From UMGS172 sp045648145 (GTDB lineage Bacteria > Bacillota > Clostridia > Oscillospirales > Acutalibacteraceae): a stretch of 26,235 bases of DNA. The notes beneath the pieces were generated by a model. It was given only the letters and a program-made list of their open reading frames with translations, was not told the origin of the DNA and ran no database searches. Below are positions 15,133 to 22,998 of this stretch, piece by piece; within the stretch, counting starts at the first letter, position 1; every line of letters starts with the position of its first letter. Where the stretch lies: assembly GCA_045648145.1 (NCBI GenBank), contig JAZRNK010000122.1, positions 1-26,235 on the forward strand, in the 5' to 3' direction. The position numbers and the translations under genes are program-made.

Positions 15133-15738
15133 ATGGACCAGCAAAAAATCGGAAGATTTATTGCCGAATGTCGAAAGAAGAACAACTTAACTCAAATGCA
15201 ATTGGCAGAAAAACTTAATATCACCGATAGAGCCGTATCAAAATGGGAAACAGGCAAAGCAATGCCCGACTCTTCGATAATGCTCGATTTGTGTGACGTT
15301 TTGAAAATCACAGTAAATGAATTATTAAGTGGGGAGAAAATCAATATGGAAAACAGTAATCAGAAAAACGAACAACTTTTGCTTGATATAGCAAAGGAGG
15401 TTGAACAAAAGAATAAGACAATCTGGATTTGTATGTGGATAATTATAGGTGTAAGTATAACAGCCTTATTGGCAGGTCTCTTGATTTCTAAATATTTGAT
15501 ACCCGAAGGCGTTTGGCAGCTTATCACAATTCTTGGGCTTTGCATATTATTTTTAGCACCTTGCTTTTATGCATTAAAGCTTGAAGTAAGTATAGGCGCT
15601 TACAAATGTAAAAACTGCGGTCACGAAATTGTACCCACCTATTCAGAGGCGTTAAACGCAATGCATATGGGAACGACTCGTTACCTGAAATGCCCTAAAT
15701 GCAATAAACGTACTTGGTGCAAAAAAGTATTGAAATAA
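15133..15738 (+). CDS. Xre-type HTH regulator with two membrane helices and a zinc ribbon
   Basis: A 201-residue protein with an N-terminal Cro/CI-type helix-turn-helix (about 6-62; LTQMQLAEKLNITDRAVSKW). A charged linker leads to two predicted membrane helices (about 97-119 and 127-147). The C-terminal zinc ribbon has CKNC near 159-162 and CPKC near 187-190, with a further Cys at 196. The helices make a short hairpin, so the DNA-binding and zinc domains should both be cytoplasmic. HTH proteins with a C-terminal membrane part are common in Firmicutes; ligands are mostly unknown. ATG 15133 is 7 bases after GGAGG; a TTG directly before it (15130) is less likely. No partner transporter or target gene adjoins it. 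Confidence 0.85.
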   Translation: MDQQKIGRFIAECRKKNNLTQMQLAEKLNITDRAVSKWETGKAMPDSSIMLDLCDVLKITVNELLSGEKINMENSNQKNEQLLLDIAKEVEQKNKTIWICMWIIIGVSITALLAGLLISKYLIPEGVWQLITILGLCILFLAPCFYALKLEVSIGAYKCKNCGHEIVPTYSEALNAMHMGTTRYLKCPKCNKRTWCKKVLK

Positions 15739-15743
15739 AAACC

Positions 15744-15773
15744 AAAAGACTGTGCAACGCACAGTCTTTTTTT
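15744..15773. terminator. bidirectional terminator
   Basis: A 12-bp perfect stem (15744-15755 with 15759-15770) closes AAC, with AAAA and TTTTTTT flanks. It serves the HTH gene and the convergent alpha/beta hydrolase gene. Confidence 0.88.
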
Positions 15774-16737
15774 AATCATCCCATTTTCTGAAAAAGTCCA
15801 AAACCGCTTTCTCGTAGGCTTTGGAATCTGTAATATAGCTCATACCGTGGGCTGCACCCGGAACTATCAGCATCTCTTTCGGCGAAGAACACGCTTTATA
15901 GTTTTCGAAGGTCATATCTATCGGCACGAATTTATCATCCGACCCGTGTATAAACAGCACGGGTTTTTCGCTGCTTTCCAGCGCCTCAAGGGTTGAATAC
16001 TCATCCCCGTCAAAATTGGCTATCCGTCTGCAAATGATGTTGGCTATCGGATATGTCACCTTTTCCTTTACGCCGAGATTGTTATCCAAAACGTGCTTCC
16101 ATATTGCATGAGGCGAAGTAAAACCGCAATCAGCAATTATACCCTTTACGTTTCGCGGCAGTTCAAAGCCAGACGTCATAAGCACGGTGGTAGCACCCAT
16201 AGAAACACCGCAAAGGTATATAGGTATATCCTCGCCAAACCTTTCGGTTACATAGTTTATCCAAGCCAAGCAGTCGTGTCTTTCTAAAATACCAAAACCA
16301 ATATACTCGCCGTCACTGTCGTTCTGACCTCTTTGGTCAGGATACAAAACCGTACAGTCGTTATCATGGAAAAACTGAGCTATACCGCCATAGTCAACCT
16401 GCCAGCTTGAACGCCAGCCGTGCATTGCAATAATAACCCTTTTAGGCTTTTCGCACGAATACAACCTACCCACCAAGGTAAGTGAATCGTGGCTGGTTAT
16501 TTCAACCGCTTCAGTAGGCAGATTATTAGCCAACTGACTGTTTTTTTCAATAATCTGCACTCTCGGGTCTTTTTTCAAACCGCCTGACAGTTTGTTTTGA
16601 AACACCTCAGGCACCTTCATCGTCTTTCGCTTAACAGCAAGGTCCACAAATGCGTGACAAAGCGCGACGGTCACTGCAGAAGCCGTAACCGTTAATACTC
16701 CTGCTGCTATAAGGGCATTTTTAGTACTTTTTTTCAA
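15772..16737 (-). CDS. Membrane-anchored alpha/beta hydrolase
   Basis: A 321-residue serine hydrolase with an N-terminal hydrophobic segment (about 6-30) that should anchor it or act as a signal. The fold motifs are the oxyanion HGW (about 106-108), the nucleophile elbow GVSMGA with Ser179, Asp268 in HGSDDKFVP, and His297 in GAAHGM. The form resembles BAAT/FrsA-like and YqkD-like hydrolases; the ester or amide substrate is unknown. I prefer TTG 16737 (MKKSTKNAL...), 8 bases after GGGGG. A TTG at 16752 is in frame but lacks a well-placed site. A 67-base gap separates it from the lipid kinase, so it may be the last gene of the envelope operon or weakly separate. Confidence 0.82.
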   Translation of the reverse strand: MKKSTKNALIAAGVLTVTASAVTVALCHAFVDLAVKRKTMKVPEVFQNKLSGGLKKDPRVQIIEKNSQLANNLPTEAVEITSHDSLTLVGRLYSCEKPKRVIIAMHGWRSSWQVDYGGIAQFFHDNDCTVLYPDQRGQNDSDGEYIGFGILERHDCLAWINYVTERFGEDIPIYLCGVSMGATTVLMTSGFELPRNVKGIIADCGFTSPHAIWKHVLDNNLGVKEKVTYPIANIICRRIANFDGDEYSTLEALESSEKPVLFIHGSDDKFVPIDMTFENYKACSSPKEMLIVPGAAHGMSYITDSKAYEKAVLDFFRKWDD

Positions 16738-16804
16738 CCTTAATTCCCCCAAGGTAATATAATTCTACCCTTATTCTCCCAAAATCAAACCCAAAAATTA
16801 CACT

Positions 16805-17692
16805 TTATTTTACAAATCTTATAGCTCGATTAATATTTTCTATTTCAAGTTTCTTGTCTGATCTCGAATGTTCACCGTCAAGCGTCCAATCAAGCGGCTC
16901 TTCTGAAATAACAGTAACCTTTGACGCTCTGTAAAACTCAACTCCGCCGTTTGAGTAATTAGAGGTTGTAAGCGCATTGATTATTTTATTAAGCTCGGCT
17001 ATGCTTTTCGGATTTCTGATAACACCTATTTCAAAAAGACCGTCACTCATATCTACAAGCTCTTCTTTAAGCTTAACAACACCCGCAACCGAGGTTGAAT
17101 TTGCCACGGCGACAAAGAGGAAATCGCCCTCGATTACAGCATCGTCAGTTTCTATTCTTACTTTATGACTTTTAATGTTACCAATTTCCTTAACTGAACC
17201 CAAAATATAAGCAAGATGTCCTAAAACATTTTTAAAATCCTGCGGAACGTTATAAGAGGTCGCGGTGAAAATGCCGAAAGCGGCAACATACGAAAAATAC
17301 CGTTCATTTCCAAAACGGCCAACGTCAACCCTATGATCTGTTCCCTCGGCAATAGCCTTTGCCGCCTTTTTGGGAACACTGCTTAATTTCATACTTGTAG
17401 CAAAATCGTTTGTGCTACCGGCTGGGATATAACCCAAAGGTAAATCGCTGCCACTATCCATAATACCGCTTATAGTTTCGTTAACGGTACCGTCACCGCC
17501 AAAGCAAACAACCATTTCATAACCATTTTGCTTAGCCGCCATCGCAAGCTCTTTTGCGTGACCGCGATACTCAGTTAGTTGTACCGTAACACACATATCA
17601 CCCTTTTGAAGCTCCTGCAAAACATCGACCAAGGTGGTCTTGGCCTTCATTTTACCTGCAACAGGATTAACTATCAGCAATACCTTTCTCAT
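16805..17692 (-). CDS. Diacylglycerol/lipid kinase (DagK/YegS family)
   Basis: A 295-residue cytoplasmic lipid kinase predicted to phosphorylate diacylglycerol or a related lipid with ATP. The nucleotide site is GGDGT at 65-69 (FGGDGTVNE), followed by LGYIPAGSTNDFA (86-98), both hallmark family motifs. The C-terminal beta-sandwich closes with LDWTLDGEH, also typical. In Gram-positive bacteria such kinases recycle the diacylglycerol released when lipoteichoic acid is built from phosphatidylglycerol. ATG 17692 follows GAGGTG by 9 bases. It lies 19 bases downstream of the PAP2 gene in the same unit, which supports a role in envelope lipid turnover. The true lipid could be ceramide- or undecaprenol-like; the sequence does not decide. 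Confidence 0.9.
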   Translation of the reverse strand: MRKVLLIVNPVAGKMKAKTTLVDVLQELQKGDMCVTVQLTEYRGHAKELAMAAKQNGYEMVVCFGGDGTVNETISGIMDSGSDLPLGYIPAGSTNDFATSMKLSSVPKKAAKAIAEGTDHRVDVGRFGNERYFSYVAAFGIFTATSYNVPQDFKNVLGHLAYILGSVKEIGNIKSHKVRIETDDAVIEGDFLFVAVANSTSVAGVVKLKEELVDMSDGLFEIGVIRNPKSIAELNKIINALTTSNYSNGGVEFYRASKVTVISEEPLDWTLDGEHSRSDKKLEIENINRAIRFVK

Positions 17693-17711
17693 TTATTTTA
17701 CACCTCGAAAA

Positions 17712-18260
17712 TTAATGCTTAAGCCTTCTGTTCTGATAGCACTCAACCGTTTTGTTAACAATAAAGCAACCCAAGAAGCCAAACAGAACGCCCAAAATAA
17801 CACCTGCCGCAACGTCGGTAGGATAATGAACATAAAGATACATCCTTGAAAGTGCTACAAGTATAGCAATTACAAGAGCGGGAATGCCGAACTTTTTATT
17901 GTTTATCATTAATACCGTTGCCGCCTCAAAGCAGACAAGAGTATGTCCCGACGGGAAGGATGCATCGTGCAGCTTTCCAATAAGCAGCTGTATGTCTACG
18001 CCCGGCATGTCGTAAGGTCTTACTCTACCAATAAGCGGCTTTAAAGTTAGATTACCCACTAAAAGTCCCAATATCATGGCAACGCCCATCATGGCGCCGG
18101 TTTTTCTTAATTTGGGAATAAAGAGAAATACTACTGCAACCGCTATCCAGAAAATTCCGTCGTCACCAAGTCGTGTAATAAGTGACATAAAAACATCCAA
18201 AAAACGACATGAAAAATGTTCATTAATAAAATCAAGTATTTTTAATTCGAATTCGTTCAT
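17712..18260 (-). CDS. PAP2-family membrane phosphatase
   Basis: A 182-residue integral membrane phosphatase, with about five hydrophobic helices. All three PAP2 motifs are complete: KPLIGRVRP (74-82), PSGH (103-106) and SRMYLYVHYPTD (138-149), giving the catalytic His106 and His145 with Asp149. Family members dephosphorylate undecaprenyl pyrophosphate, phosphatidic acid or phosphatidylglycerophosphate at the outer membrane face. Next to a glycosyltransferase fusion and a lipid kinase, recycling of undecaprenyl pyrophosphate or of phosphatidate is the most likely job. ATG 18260 follows AAGGAG, only 9 bases after the stop of the upstream gene. Confidence 0.92.
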   Translation of the reverse strand: MNEFELKILDFINEHFSCRFLDVFMSLITRLGDDGIFWIAVAVVFLFIPKLRKTGAMMGVAMILGLLVGNLTLKPLIGRVRPYDMPGVDIQLLIGKLHDASFPSGHTLVCFEAATVLMINNKKFGIPALVIAILVALSRMYLYVHYPTDVAAGVILGVLFGFLGCFIVNKTVECYQNRRLKH

Positions 18261-18269
18261 TTTATCTCC

Positions 18270-19337
18270 TTAACCGTTAGCGACTATTTCATATATAAGG
18301 TACTGCCCGTTGACTTTATGCCAATACAAAATAATATCAATATTTTCTACGTGGTTTGCATAGCCCGGACGCATAAGTGTTTCCTTCAATTTTACTCGGC
18401 AGGAAAAAACGTCGTCAGAATAAGCATAAAACTCAAACGCCTGCTCGTCGGAAATAGCAAATCCGTTATGGTCACGCACCCAGTTGGTTTCAATCAAACG
18501 TACACGGTTATAAATAGAAGCCGATTTGTCGATATATTTAGCAATCGCTTGGAACGACCCATCCTTTGAAAGATACGCAGTATAAGCCGTAGCTGCTTCT
18601 AACACACGGTCGGTGTGTATATCCTTCAACGAATCGCTGAAAACAACGTTTGCAGTATAATACTTTTTCTCCTCGTTAAGCTCTACCTCGGTTTTCACAC
18701 CGTCGGCGCGCTCAACTACAACCTCAGGTTCAAAGAAAAGACCTTCAATTTTATATTCCGAATAGGTTATGCCCTTAACGCCATCGGGAACGTACTTACA
18801 GGAATCACCCTCGATATTAGCCGCAATTAAGTATTTATTATCTACTTCCTTACCGTTAACCTTCAAAGCATAGCCCTCCGGCACCTTAACGGTAATATCC
18901 CCATATTCCGGCAAAAACAGCTCCGCGCTCGAAAGCTTATGGTGATTAAAGCCATATTTTCCCTCTTCATCTGATTTTGAAACGGTAAAATAAGCAATAT
19001 GCTTACCGTCAGAGGTTACGGCATATTTTTCTTCGCCCTCGGTAGATGAAGATACGGTGAAATAAGCCAATTCAGCATTGCCGTAAAGCTCGGTAACACC
19101 TTTTTTAACCCTTTCGGCATCATCAAAGTTAAAATAATCACTTTTAATCTCGCTCATCAACCCTGCAAAATCACGGGTTACAAAGTACTGATTAAACACC
19201 CTTTCTGCTTCACGCGCAGGCCTTGTTGACTCATAAGCGCTCAATACAGAATGAAGAACGAAGGCAGCGATCACCAAAAGAACCAATGCGACGGCAATTA
19301 CTGAAAAATACACCTTATAAAATTTCGTAATTTTCAT
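18270..19337 (-). CDS. Membrane-anchored extracellular protein, unknown (TcaA-like layout)
   Basis: I do not recognise a firm family. The 355-residue product has a cytoplasmic start, one membrane helix (about 10-33) and a large outside portion. The middle has a beta-sandwich-like unit around ITVKVPEGYALKVNGKEVDN, where a Pro-Gly turn precedes VNGKEV. This resembles the repeated outer domains of TcaA/YvbJ-type Firmicute proteins. The C-terminal 110 residues (from about TDRVLEAATAYTAYLSKDG) resemble an NTF2-like or DUF domain. ATG 19337 lies 4 bases after the fusion gene, so it is translated with it. The layout suggests an accessory subunit working outside the membrane with the fusion's glycosidase part. 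This is inference. Confidence 0.72.
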   Translation of the reverse strand: MKITKFYKVYFSVIAVALVLLVIAAFVLHSVLSAYESTRPAREAERVFNQYFVTRDFAGLMSEIKSDYFNFDDAERVKKGVTELYGNAELAYFTVSSSTEGEEKYAVTSDGKHIAYFTVSKSDEEGKYGFNHHKLSSAELFLPEYGDITVKVPEGYALKVNGKEVDNKYLIAANIEGDSCKYVPDGVKGITYSEYKIEGLFFEPEVVVERADGVKTEVELNEEKKYYTANVVFSDSLKDIHTDRVLEAATAYTAYLSKDGSFQAIAKYIDKSASIYNRVRLIETNWVRDHNGFAISDEQAFEFYAYSDDVFSCRVKLKETLMRPGYANHVENIDIILYWHKVNGQYLIYEIVANG

Positions 19338-19341
19338 ACCA

Positions 19342-21513
19342 TCACCTGCTCACACAAAAATACGTAGGAATTCTTCTCGGCGGTGTAAACGCCTTATACT
19401 TATTCGTTAAACCCTGAAGCTGATACTGGTCTAACACCGATTTGTCAACGTCGTATTTATCAAAATAGTTTTCGTAATACATCATAGCCGACGAACCACC
19501 GTCAAGCATTGCGGCATTGACAGCACCATAGGAAACCATGATATCAATGACCTCGTTATAGGTAGCGCCAAGGCTACTTGCTGTTCTACCGTCGGTAACA
19601 ACAAAGATAAATGTACCATCGGCGCGCTGACCAATGGCCGTTCTCTGTGCGGCGCCGGTGTTTTTATCCTTATAATAAATGTGAACTCCTTGGTCATCGC
19701 TACTTATAAGCACATTACCGTACTGAAAGCAGACCGAATCTCTTATGCCTAATTCTTCGGCCTTTTTCTTGTTCATTGACTCTGCAACAACCAGCTTGTT
19801 ATTTTTATCTATACCTATAAAGGTCCTGCTCGACGAGTCATTCCAAACACATTCACCCTTTGAGTATGTAAGACCTATAGGCGTTGCGCCTGTACCTTGA
19901 CCGCCGTCATCGGCAAACTCACCACCGTTAATTGCGGCAATCGCATCCTCCTGCTTTGCAATGGCAAAAATACGCTTGCCCTCAACAGCAGTACTGAAAT
20001 TACTTGACGAAGTTGCAACGTAAACACGCGAAGGATCAGGCACAAGCATAATATATGCCTTGAAGTTGGTATGACGCTCGGTCAGATATTTCAACCCGTC
20101 AATAAGCTCGTCCTCATTTTCGGTTTCATTCTCTGATGGTTTAAAGTAATCATCCTGATTAAGCGTAAGCTTACTGTCTACAAGACTATTATCCACTATC
20201 TGTTGAACCGTCTCATCCGACAAAAACAGACCGGGTACCCATTTAGTCGCACTTGCCTGCATTGCCGAAAGTACTAAAGCATCACGTAAGGTTTTACTCG
20301 GGCCTCTGGCAACAACCGCCAACAGTACTACAAGAGCCAATACAATATAAAGCACCGATGTGCCAATGCTCAATAAGGTTCTTCTAACAATTTTACCTGC
20401 CGTCAGTTTTGATTTTTTCTGTCCTTTTTTAGTTCCTTGTCTTTTAGGTTTAGCACTATCGGTTGCAAAAACCCAGCTTTGCTGAACCCTGAAGCTGACA
20501 AAGAAAAGCAAGGTATCAACCACCATTTTAACCAACGTGGTTAAGAAATCGCTCTTAATACCCAAAAGCCAAACAATGCCTTTTATGGAATAGCTTGATG
20601 CCAACAAAAGCGGAACGGCAAGTATTATATAACGCACAATCGAACGTCCGTACTTTGTTTTGTTAGTAAATACGCTTTTCTTATTAATAATAAAATTAAC
20701 AATCGACGACAATACCCTCGAAAGCACGGTCGCCCACAAAATCGCATGTGCGCCATTAAAGAAGAAACGAAGCGCCAAATAAAATACAACGACCTCAACC
20801 AGCATACTGAAAAGCGAACTGAAAGCAAAGCTGAACAACATTTTATATATCCTGAATGAATCAACAACAGGTCTAAAATGCGATTCACTATTGTTGTCTA
20901 TGTAAACAGTTTCAATTTCGACCTCGCTGAAGTCAAGATGCTGATTTTTCAATTCTATAAGCATGTTGGACTCGTACTCGTACCTGCTACCCTTTACATC
21001 AATAAAGGTTTCAATGTATCTCGTAGGAATAGCACGCAGACCGGTCTGCGTATCGGTAATTTTAAGGCCGAAAAACAGCTTAAACATAAATCTTGTCATT
21101 TTGTTGCCAAAACGGCTTCTCGACGGAACGTCAGGCTTATGAAAATCGCGACAACCCAAAACAACACCGTCAGTACGGCTCATCTGCTCGGCACATTTAA
21201 TAATGTCCTTTGTCAAATGTTGACCGTCACAGTCTATTGTGATAACGCCGTCTTTATCGTTACGGTAATCGAGAAAATATTTGAAAGCCGACCTTAATGC
21301 CTCACCCTTACCGCGATTAACTCTATAATTCAAAACAGTACAGTACGGATGCTGTTCGGTATCAGGAAAATACTGCAAATGCTGTGCATCACTTCCGTCG
21401 TTTACTATTATAAAATCGTCAAAGCCGTTTTCCTTTAATTCCACTACGGTCTTGACTAATTTTTCGTCGGGATTTAGACAAGGAATTATTATTGTCACAT
21501 TGTAATTACCCAA
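19342..21513 (-). CDS. Three-module fusion: GT2 glycosyltransferase, GtrA-like flippase, phosphodiester glycosidase
   Basis: A 723-residue protein. Residues 6-215 are a GT2 domain of the polyprenyl-phosphate glycosyltransferase type (VTIIIPCLNPDEK start, GDGQH-like motif DCDGQH at 94-99). Residues about 223-350 form four membrane helices with the GtrA pattern (SIVNFIINKKSVFTN, QQSWVFAT), which carry polyprenyl-linked sugars across the membrane. After a Lys-rich linker and one more helix (378-403), an outside domain (483-722) matches NAGPA-type phosphodiester glycosidases. Its motifs are INGGEF (528-533), QRTAIG (623-628), TDGRTASSLG and LDGGSS (670-675). TTG 21513 follows GGGGGT by 7 bases; the longer frame begins upstream of the promoter and cannot be used. 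It heads the envelope operon. Confidence 0.88.
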   Translation of the reverse strand: MGNYNVTIIIPCLNPDEKLVKTVVELKENGFDDFIIVNDGSDAQHLQYFPDTEQHPYCTVLNYRVNRGKGEALRSAFKYFLDYRNDKDGVITIDCDGQHLTKDIIKCAEQMSRTDGVVLGCRDFHKPDVPSRSRFGNKMTRFMFKLFFGLKITDTQTGLRAIPTRYIETFIDVKGSRYEYESNMLIELKNQHLDFSEVEIETVYIDNNSESHFRPVVDSFRIYKMLFSFAFSSLFSMLVEVVVFYLALRFFFNGAHAILWATVLSRVLSSIVNFIINKKSVFTNKTKYGRSIVRYIILAVPLLLASSYSIKGIVWLLGIKSDFLTTLVKMVVDTLLFFVSFRVQQSWVFATDSAKPKRQGTKKGQKKSKLTAGKIVRRTLLSIGTSVLYIVLALVVLLAVVARGPSKTLRDALVLSAMQASATKWVPGLFLSDETVQQIVDNSLVDSKLTLNQDDYFKPSENETENEDELIDGLKYLTERHTNFKAYIMLVPDPSRVYVATSSSNFSTAVEGKRIFAIAKQEDAIAAINGGEFADDGGQGTGATPIGLTYSKGECVWNDSSSRTFIGIDKNNKLVVAESMNKKKAEELGIRDSVCFQYGNVLISSDDQGVHIYYKDKNTGAAQRTAIGQRADGTFIFVVTDGRTASSLGATYNEVIDIMVSYGAVNAAMLDGGSSAMMYYENYFDKYDVDKSVLDQYQLQGLTNKYKAFTPPRRIPTYFCVSR

Positions 21514-21555
21514 ATTTTTGACCCCCGTTTGAAAAGTATACAATAATTCACAATT

Positions 21556-21584
21556 ATTGTAGCATCTATACTTCACATTTACAA
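21556..21584 (-). promoter_or_regulatory. promoter of the envelope operon
   Basis: On the minus strand, TTGTAA (21584-21579), 17 bases and TACAAT (21561-21556). Transcription near 21549 places all start codons upstream of it out of reach, which decides the start of the fusion gene. Confidence 0.75.
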
Positions 21585-21667
21585 GAAACAAAATTGTTAC
21601 ATAAATACTGCAAAAATCTGACATTTTTGGTTTTTTTGCTATATTTTGAAATTAATCAATAAAACGA

Positions 21668-21696
21668 TTGACAAATATATCACAATATTATATAAT
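21668..21696 (+). promoter_or_regulatory. perfect-consensus promoter of serC
   Basis: TTGACA (21668-21673), 17 bases and TATAAT (21691-21696). Transcription begins near 21703, so the leader is about 170 nt. Confidence 0.9.
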
Positions 21697-21702
21697 GTTT
21701 GC

Positions 21703-21873
21703 AACGGTTTTAGGGAAATCTTTGTTAAAAATTAGACAAAGTCACCTAAAACACCTGTGTTTTTAATAGAAAACACTAAATATTTTGGTATTCTGCTACC
21801 AGGAAAAGCAGAAGCCGTTATGAAAGGCATTAAATTAACCTTGCTTTCATACGGTATGGATAGGGTGATTTTT
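21703..21873 (+). promoter_or_regulatory. Structured 5' leader of serC, candidate cis-regulatory RNA
   Basis: Between promoter and start codon I find four potential hairpins. The first pairs GTTTTAGG (21707-21714) with CCTAAAAC (21745-21752) and encloses CTTTGT (21720-21725) with ACAAAG (21736-21741). The second pairs GTGTTTT (21757-21763) with AAAACAC (21770-21776). The third pairs TTCTGC (21791-21796) with GCAGAA (21808-21813). The fourth pairs CCGTTATGAAAG (21815-21826) with CTTTCATACGG (21844-21854), with one bulge, and ends 7 bases before the ribosome site. I see no T-box sequence, no T-run terminator and no known riboswitch core. Confidence 0.55.
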
Positions 21874-22962
21874 ATGTATGATCGTATTTACAACTTCTCA
21901 GCAGGTCCGTCTATGCTTCCTGTTTCGGTACTCGAAAAATCAAGAGACGATTTGCTTAACTACCAGGGTTCAGGCATGAGCGTTATGGAAATGAGCCATC
22001 GCTCCAAGGTTTATGACGTTATTATTAAAGAAGCCGAGCAGCTTTTAAGAGAGGTTATGAACATTCCTGAAAACTATAAGGTACTCTTCCTTCAGGGCGG
22101 TGCTTCTTTACAGTTTGCAAGTGTTCCTATGAACCTTCTTAAAACCGGTATTGCTGACTACATCGTTACCGGTCAGTTCTCAGGCAAGGCTTATAAAGAG
22201 GCTTTAAAGTACAGCGACAAAATTAATCTTGCTGCTACCACCAAGGACGAGAATTTCACAAGAATTCCCCGTCAGGAAGAATTAAAGCTTACTCCTAACG
22301 CAGACTACGTTCACATCTGCTTCAACAACACCATTTTCGGTACCAAGTGGGACTACATACCCGAAACCAACGGTGTTCCGCTCGTAGCCGATATGAGCTC
22401 CTGCATTTTATCTGAGCCTATCGACGTTTCAAAATTCGGTCTTATTTATGCCGGTGCTCAGAAAAACGTTGCTCCTGCAGGTCTTACCATTGTTATTGTT
22501 CGTGAGGACCTCTTAAGTGAAGAGCTTGACGCTACTGTTCCTACAGTTTGCAGCTACAAGGTTATGGCTGACAACGAGTCTATGTATAACACTCCTCCCT
22601 GCTGGCCGATTTATATCTGCAAGCTTGTTCTTGAGTGGATTAAGGAAATCGGCGGCCTTGAGGCTATGAAGGAAATGAATGCTAAAAAAGCAACACTTCT
22701 TTACGATTGCCTTGATAACAGCAAGTTGTTCAAAAACCCCGTAAAGAAAGAGTGCCGTTCGATGATGAACGCCACATTCCGTGCTGAAGATGATGAAATC
22801 AACGCAAAGTTCGTTAAAGAAAGCGCAGCAGCAGGTATGTCTAACCTTAAGGGTCACCGTTCGGTTGGCGGTATGCGTGCTTCCATCTACAACGCTATGC
22901 CTTACGAGGGCGTTGAAAAGCTTGTAGACTTTATCAAAAAATTCGAAGCAGAGAATCTTTAA
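21874..22962 (+). CDS. serC: Phosphoserine aminotransferase
   Basis: PLP-dependent class V aminotransferase that converts 3-phosphohydroxypyruvate and glutamate to phosphoserine, the second step of serine synthesis. The 362-residue product starts YDRIYNFSAGPSMLPVSVLE, the characteristic SerC N-terminus. It has the phosphate-binding FLQGGASLQF and the PLP Lys197 in YAGAQKNVAPAG, aligning with Lys198 of E. coli SerC. The C-terminus carries GHRSVGGMRASIYNAMP. ATG 21874 lies 6 bases after AGGGTG. An in-frame extension to 21757 exists but begins within the leader hairpins and lacks a site. It is a single-gene unit; serA and serB are not seen next to it. The long leader points to post-transcriptional control. 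Confidence 0.96.
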   Translation: MYDRIYNFSAGPSMLPVSVLEKSRDDLLNYQGSGMSVMEMSHRSKVYDVIIKEAEQLLREVMNIPENYKVLFLQGGASLQFASVPMNLLKTGIADYIVTGQFSGKAYKEALKYSDKINLAATTKDENFTRIPRQEELKLTPNADYVHICFNNTIFGTKWDYIPETNGVPLVADMSSCILSEPIDVSKFGLIYAGAQKNVAPAGLTIVIVREDLLSEELDATVPTVCSYKVMADNESMYNTPPCWPIYICKLVLEWIKEIGGLEAMKEMNAKKATLLYDCLDNSKLFKNPVKKECRSMMNATFRAEDDEINAKFVKESAAAGMSNLKGHRSVGGMRASIYNAMPYEGVEKLVDFIKKFEAENL

Positions 22963-22965
22963 TTT

Positions 22966-22996
22966 AAAAAGGCATCTCTTTTGAGATGCCTTTTTT
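22966..22996. terminator. terminator after serC, usable in both directions
   Basis: An 8-bp GC-containing stem (GGCATCTC at 22971-22978 with GAGATGCC at 22983-22990) closes TTTT. It has AAAAA before and TTTTTT after, so it also ends the small convergent gene. Confidence 0.88.
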
Positions 22997-22998
22997 CT

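Noticed and set aside
21514..21624. Longer N-terminus of the three-module fusion
   Set aside because: A good promoter lies at 21556-21584, downstream of that start; the extra residues have no family resemblance.
21757..21873. In-frame extension of serC
   Set aside because: SerC proteins begin at the YDRIYNFSAGP block; the extension covers the hairpins and has no ribosome site.
21700..21873. Serine T-box or known riboswitch before serC
   Set aside because: No T-box AGGGTGGNACCGCG-type sequence, no specifier arrangement and no terminator with T-run is visible.
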